From Agelas oroides (Eukaryota; Porifera; Demospongiae; Agelasida; Agelasidae): a stretch of 64,000 nucleotides of DNA. This document shows positions 61,701 through 64,000 of this stretch, in pieces. Below the pieces are notes generated by a model that did no database searches, was not told where the DNA came from, and saw only the letters and a list, made by a program, of their open reading frames with translations. The stretch is taken from NCBI GenBank assembly GCA_949130485.1, contig OX422193.1, positions 1,080,001-1,144,000 on the forward strand, in the 5' to 3' direction. Position 1 is the stretch's first letter. Every line of letters begins with the position of its first letter. A program made the position numbers and the translations under genes.

Positions 61701-62044
61701 CCAGGTTTGGCAAAAATTTCTCTGAAAAATAATTAAGTTTGGTTGACCTTAATAGAACTCGAGTCACATGATTTGGGGTTTGAATTTACTTTAACCACTT
61801 GCTAGCATGCAAACAGTTTTTGAATTTCTCCCAACATATCATTCATGCAAGTTTCTCTCTTCTACCGCCTGATGCAAATTAGGAAAGTCTCACCAGTCTA
61901 TCAGTCAGTGGTCCAACAGATATGGTACCGATTCCATATGTCACTGGTACAGCAAAGTAGATGACTCCTATAATGCCCACACTGAGGTTAAACTGGAGTT
62001 TGTAAGAAAACAGTGGCACCCATAACAGCCAGAAGTGGTTGGCC
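58621..62044 (-). CDS. SLC18B1-like: SLC18B1-like MFS transporter, C-terminal half, seven exons
   Basis: Minus-strand exons: 61894-62044 (5' border uncertain), 60512-60654, 60206-60301, 59672-59743, 59131-59197, 58753-58779 and about 58621-58710. All inner exons have AG/GT borders and reading-frame phases that fit from one to the next. The joined frame reads in pieces FNLSVGIIGVIYFAVPVTYG, GPLTDRL, PRCLTVGGMMIVTGACLFVG, LWLSIVAWVFLGAGRA, FHEDEAAITSTLSGILVG, FLGPIIAGALVYKVHFRW and NELPPAIQS. The G-x-L-T-D-R loop and the GxxxGPxxxG motif are those of the second half (segments 7-12) of major facilitator transporters, closest in my memory to SLC18B1, a vesicular polyamine transporter in vertebrates. 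The substrate here is unknown. The N-terminal half should lie right of 62044. Confidence 0.7.
58753..58779 (-). CDS. Transporter micro-exon f (start of segment 12)
   Basis: Only 27 bp between a strong acceptor (CTCTGTCTTTGCAG) and GTAAGT. Encodes IIAFMVLLA in phase 0. The equivalent exon in the inverted duplicate at about 39830 is lost. Confidence 0.55.
59131..59197 (-). CDS. Transporter exon e (segment 11)
   Basis: Acceptor GATGTATAG, donor GTAAGT. Encodes QFLGPIIAGALVYKVHFRWM. The GP-x-x-A-G pattern is typical of MFS segment 11. Confidence 0.75.
59672..59743 (-). CDS. Transporter exon d (segment 10)
   Basis: Acceptor TTTCCAG, donor GTGAGG. Encodes NFHEDEAAITSTLSG and ILVGCFSGG. 72 bp, phase in and out consistent. 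Confidence 0.7.
60206..60301 (-). CDS. Transporter exon c (segment 9)
   Basis: Acceptor TTCCTCTAG, donor GTAAGT. Encodes KLWLSIVAWVFLGAGRA and VPFYSDMSRVAK. Phases fit both neighbours. Confidence 0.7.
60512..60654 (-). CDS. Transporter exon b (segment 8)
   Basis: Acceptor TTTTTTAGTCAG, donor GTAAAT. The frame starts LSVIYEVVFFSKHPQLTVKI and ends at EFITSP with two bases carried over to the next exon. Confidence 0.65.
61894..62044 (-). CDS. Transporter exon a (segment 7)
   Basis: Certain from 61992 leftward (FNLSVGIIGVIYFAVPVTYG to PLTDRL, donor GTGAGA). The frame stays open upstream (FWLLWVPLFSYKLQ), which fits the family better than the alternative acceptor at 61993-61994. The upstream border falls in an inverted repeat (CCAGAAGTGGTTGGCCCTAG at 62030-62050, inverse at 62117-62142), so a foldback element may have landed next to or within this exon. 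Confidence 0.6.
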
Positions 62045-62116
62045 CTAGTCTCACAGGCTCTCCCTGCACCTCGATGAAAAATAATTAAAGGAGGATTAGC
62101 AGGGGAGAACCTGGGA

Positions 62117-62500
62117 ATGAGACTAGGGCCAACCACTTCTGGAGGGTAGCCGTATAGGTGACCTTTCACCCTGATATAGGGGTGAGAATACTATGTTCCA
62201 AAATCAGAGAATTATGCTATGCTTTGATGCTCACAATTTATGCCAATTATGCTCCGTAAATAAGCCATTATGCTTCTAAACAAAATAATTATTTTAGGTC
62301 ACAAAAACACATTTTCACAGCGGTCGACAACCGGGCTCGTTGCGTTTGGCCATTTTTTCCTATCGAGTCATGTGGAAACTATGCATGCGCAATACGCACG
62401 GGGCTGAAAAAAAAAAAGAACCGAATTATGCCGGCATTATGGTCGATGCTTTGAAGGGTCAATTATGCTCAAAATTATGCCGGCATAATATTCGCACCCC
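62117..62500. other. No gene seen; inverted repeat partner at 62117-62142
   Basis: ACTAGGGCCAACCACTTCTG is the inverse of 62032-62051. The rest is AT-rich with a short A-run (about 62408-62417) and palindromic GCCGGCATAAT pieces. Confidence 0.4.
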
Positions 62501-62503
62501 TAC

Positions 62504-62614
62504 CCTGATAGAAGCTTCTTGTATCTTGCACATGTCACTAATTACAGGGGTTGCCATAACACTTTTGGTTGGCAATTTGCATGTCAACTGTACTGCAGAC
62601 CCACCTGCTGCCCT
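62504..62614 (-). CDS. Candidate exon upstream of the transporter exons
   Basis: Acceptor AATCACTTCCAG, donor GTAGGG, 37 codons in phase 0 (RAAGGSAVQLTCKLPTKSVM and so on). The G-G-S-A start could be segment 4 of a major facilitator protein, but the rest does not match well. Listed as a possibility only. Confidence 0.2.
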
Positions 62615-62663
62615 CTGGAAGTGATTAAGTATTATAACTAAGCCCATCCCATGAAAACCATCT

Positions 62664-62819
62664 AACGTAGATTGGGAAATTTTGCCGTTAAGATGTTTTC
62701 GTTGGTATGCCGGAGTGACGAAAATTAAACACGCGAAAATAAAATACGCATACGCGGTACATTGCGGAACCATCAAGCGACGAAATATTTTTAGCGCAAA
62801 AATTTCCCAATCTACGGTA
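62664..62819. mobile_element. MITE with ACGTAGATTGGGAAATTTT ends
   Basis: Inverse ends ACGTAGATTGGGAAATTTTG and its complement at 62800-62819, with inner TTTAGCGCAAAAATTT-type blocks. Same family as 46768-47114. Confidence 0.75.
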
Positions 62820-63660
62820 CATAAAGTATACTTGCAGACACAAGTCTGGCAATACCATATAGTGCTAAATTTTCGAGGGTCTAAATTAGCAGTTCTTGAA
62901 AATTTTGTTGAAATACTTTTGTAACTTTGCTGTCTGAACCATGCGCACACCGCACACATAATGGGCATGGCATACAAGCCTAGTTTTATACTGTCACACC
63001 ACTGTCTGCTCAAGCTCACAACTGTCAGCAGTGCCTACTTCGATGGTATCCTTTGGAAAGCGTTGTGTGTGGTTTCAGAAGCTTAACCCCAGGATGTTAT
63101 CCATTGATGCTGTTGCAGCAGAATAAGAAAACTGTAAAATTCGTGAAATTAAAGACCGACGAAAATTTATCGTGATACGCCATATCTTTTTATCTGGCTT
63201 TGTTCCCATGCACATATGGAAGAGAAAGGGCTTGGATTTAATTTAATCATGGCTAAAGTGAAAACACATGGAGTCTGTTGATAATGGGAAGGGAGGTGTT
63301 TGTGTGGTAACCTACTGGGTGGAGCCATCACAAGAGACAACCCAAGCTTCCCGATTCATCTGAGCTCCACACTGTTGAACAATATGATCAGCTGTCCAAT
63401 AATACGATGTACGCCATTTAACCGTACAAAGCTGTTCACCATGAACTTTCTCAGTGAAAGTACTTAGTTGTTATACAATTAACCATGTGACTATGAAAGC
63501 ATAATCCCTCCTTGGGATGAACATGTGCTTTAGTAAGTGCATGCACAAAAATTTGCCTTTGCCCTCTCTTTTCCCTTCCCCTAGCCTCATACCCGGCCTG
63601 GATACAAGGCTACCTTTCCCCTAGATCTCCTCCTTCCACCCAGGCCTGGGTAATTCTCAA
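62820..63660. other. No gene called
   Basis: One short frame at about 63315-63390 on the minus strand (MNREAWVVSCDGSTQ) follows a CAG, but it lacks any known domain. TAGCCTC-like fragments are at 63583-63615. Confidence 0.35.
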
Positions 63661-63665
63661 CTCAC

Positions 63666-63739
63666 TTCTGTGTAAAGGTACTGTCCATAAAAGGCAAAGA
63701 CACCGGCTCCAGCTGTCCTTAACACTATGAGGGTCACAA
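63666..63739 (-). CDS. Candidate exon, possibly segment 1 of the transporter
   Basis: Acceptor TTTCTTCCACAG and donor GTGAGT enclose an open 74-bp frame (VTLIVLRTAGAGVFAFYGQY, then LYTE). It is hydrophobic and its position fits the missing N-terminal half of the SLC18B1-like gene. No direct join could be checked. Confidence 0.35.
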
Positions 63740-64000
63740 CTGTGGAAGAAACACAAATATCTCCATTCAGAAAGAATGTAAGGAAAGGAGTAATGACTGC
63801 ATAGCTCTCTCTACAACTGTAAGTCTTTTATAGAGGACGTGCATGTGATGCCATTGGCAGGTAATTTCTGCATATTTCCGCATACTTCCGTATATGTGCT
63901 GCCATCTTGAGAGGAAATGAATAGGAAATTGTATGGCGAGGCCTATTCTATGAGCTCGCTTCGAAGTATGGAGCATGCATTTGGCTTCAACTTTATATTA

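Noticed and set aside
1..64000. tRNA and rRNA genes
   Set aside because: No convincing A-box/B-box pair or rRNA block was seen on reading. A tRNAscan-SE and Infernal run would settle it.

Overview
The window looks like nuclear DNA of an early-branching animal, most likely a demosponge (an Amphimedon-type genome). The reasons are spliced exons with GT-AG borders, an animal SLC18B1-like transporter, a CR1/L2-type LINE, Ginger-like and MULE-like transposon remnants, and an AT-rich intergenic landscape full of small foldback elements. The species call is inference. No prokaryotic operon, tRNA, rRNA or CRISPR array was seen.

The centrepiece is an array of intronless genes for about 620-residue multi-pass membrane proteins. 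Each has a signal peptide, a 12-Cys N-glycosylated ectodomain, about ten membrane segments and a conserved C-terminal tail. Four copies look intact: A (10793-12661, minus), B (19658-21505, plus), D (28994-30856, plus) and F (41205-43076, minus). C (24192-26578) is broken by a 503-bp foldback transposon plus a 4-nt insertion. E (36393-38252) carries a nonsense codon and three frameshifts. G (57350-57893) is a deleted 3' fragment. A and B are divergent arms of an inverted duplication; E and F are convergent arms of another; C and D are direct tandem units. B to F share an upstream module of roughly 60-120 bp ending at the ATG. The mosaic pattern among copies (F resembles C in its first half and E in its tail) points to gene conversion or unequal exchange.

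Region by region: 1-9400 is repeats (inverted-duplication arms, CA-rich DNA, a truncated LINE, several foldback elements, one possible small gene). 9450-22350 is the A/B inverted duplication, whose spacer holds a MULE transposase remnant, local tandem repeats and a Ginger-like element with Ulp1 and PHD modules. 22370-23380 is a small element bounded by inverted minisatellites around a FLYWCH zinc finger. 24100-33150 is the C and D units with their shared downstream repeats. 33160-34930 is two nested Ginger-like elements. 36280-43200 is the E/F palindrome. 43300-50600 holds three minisatellites, short TIR elements and a degenerate RecQ-like helicase copy. 50629-55380 is a foldback element carrying a nested, apparently intact LINE. 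56370-64000 holds fragment G and the C-terminal half of an SLC18B1-like transporter assembled from seven minus-strand exons.

The two points most worth following are the LINE, whose ORF1 and ORF2 lie in one frame separated only by UGA followed by CUA (a known leaky stop context), and the rapidly turning-over polytopic membrane-protein family, whose function is unknown.
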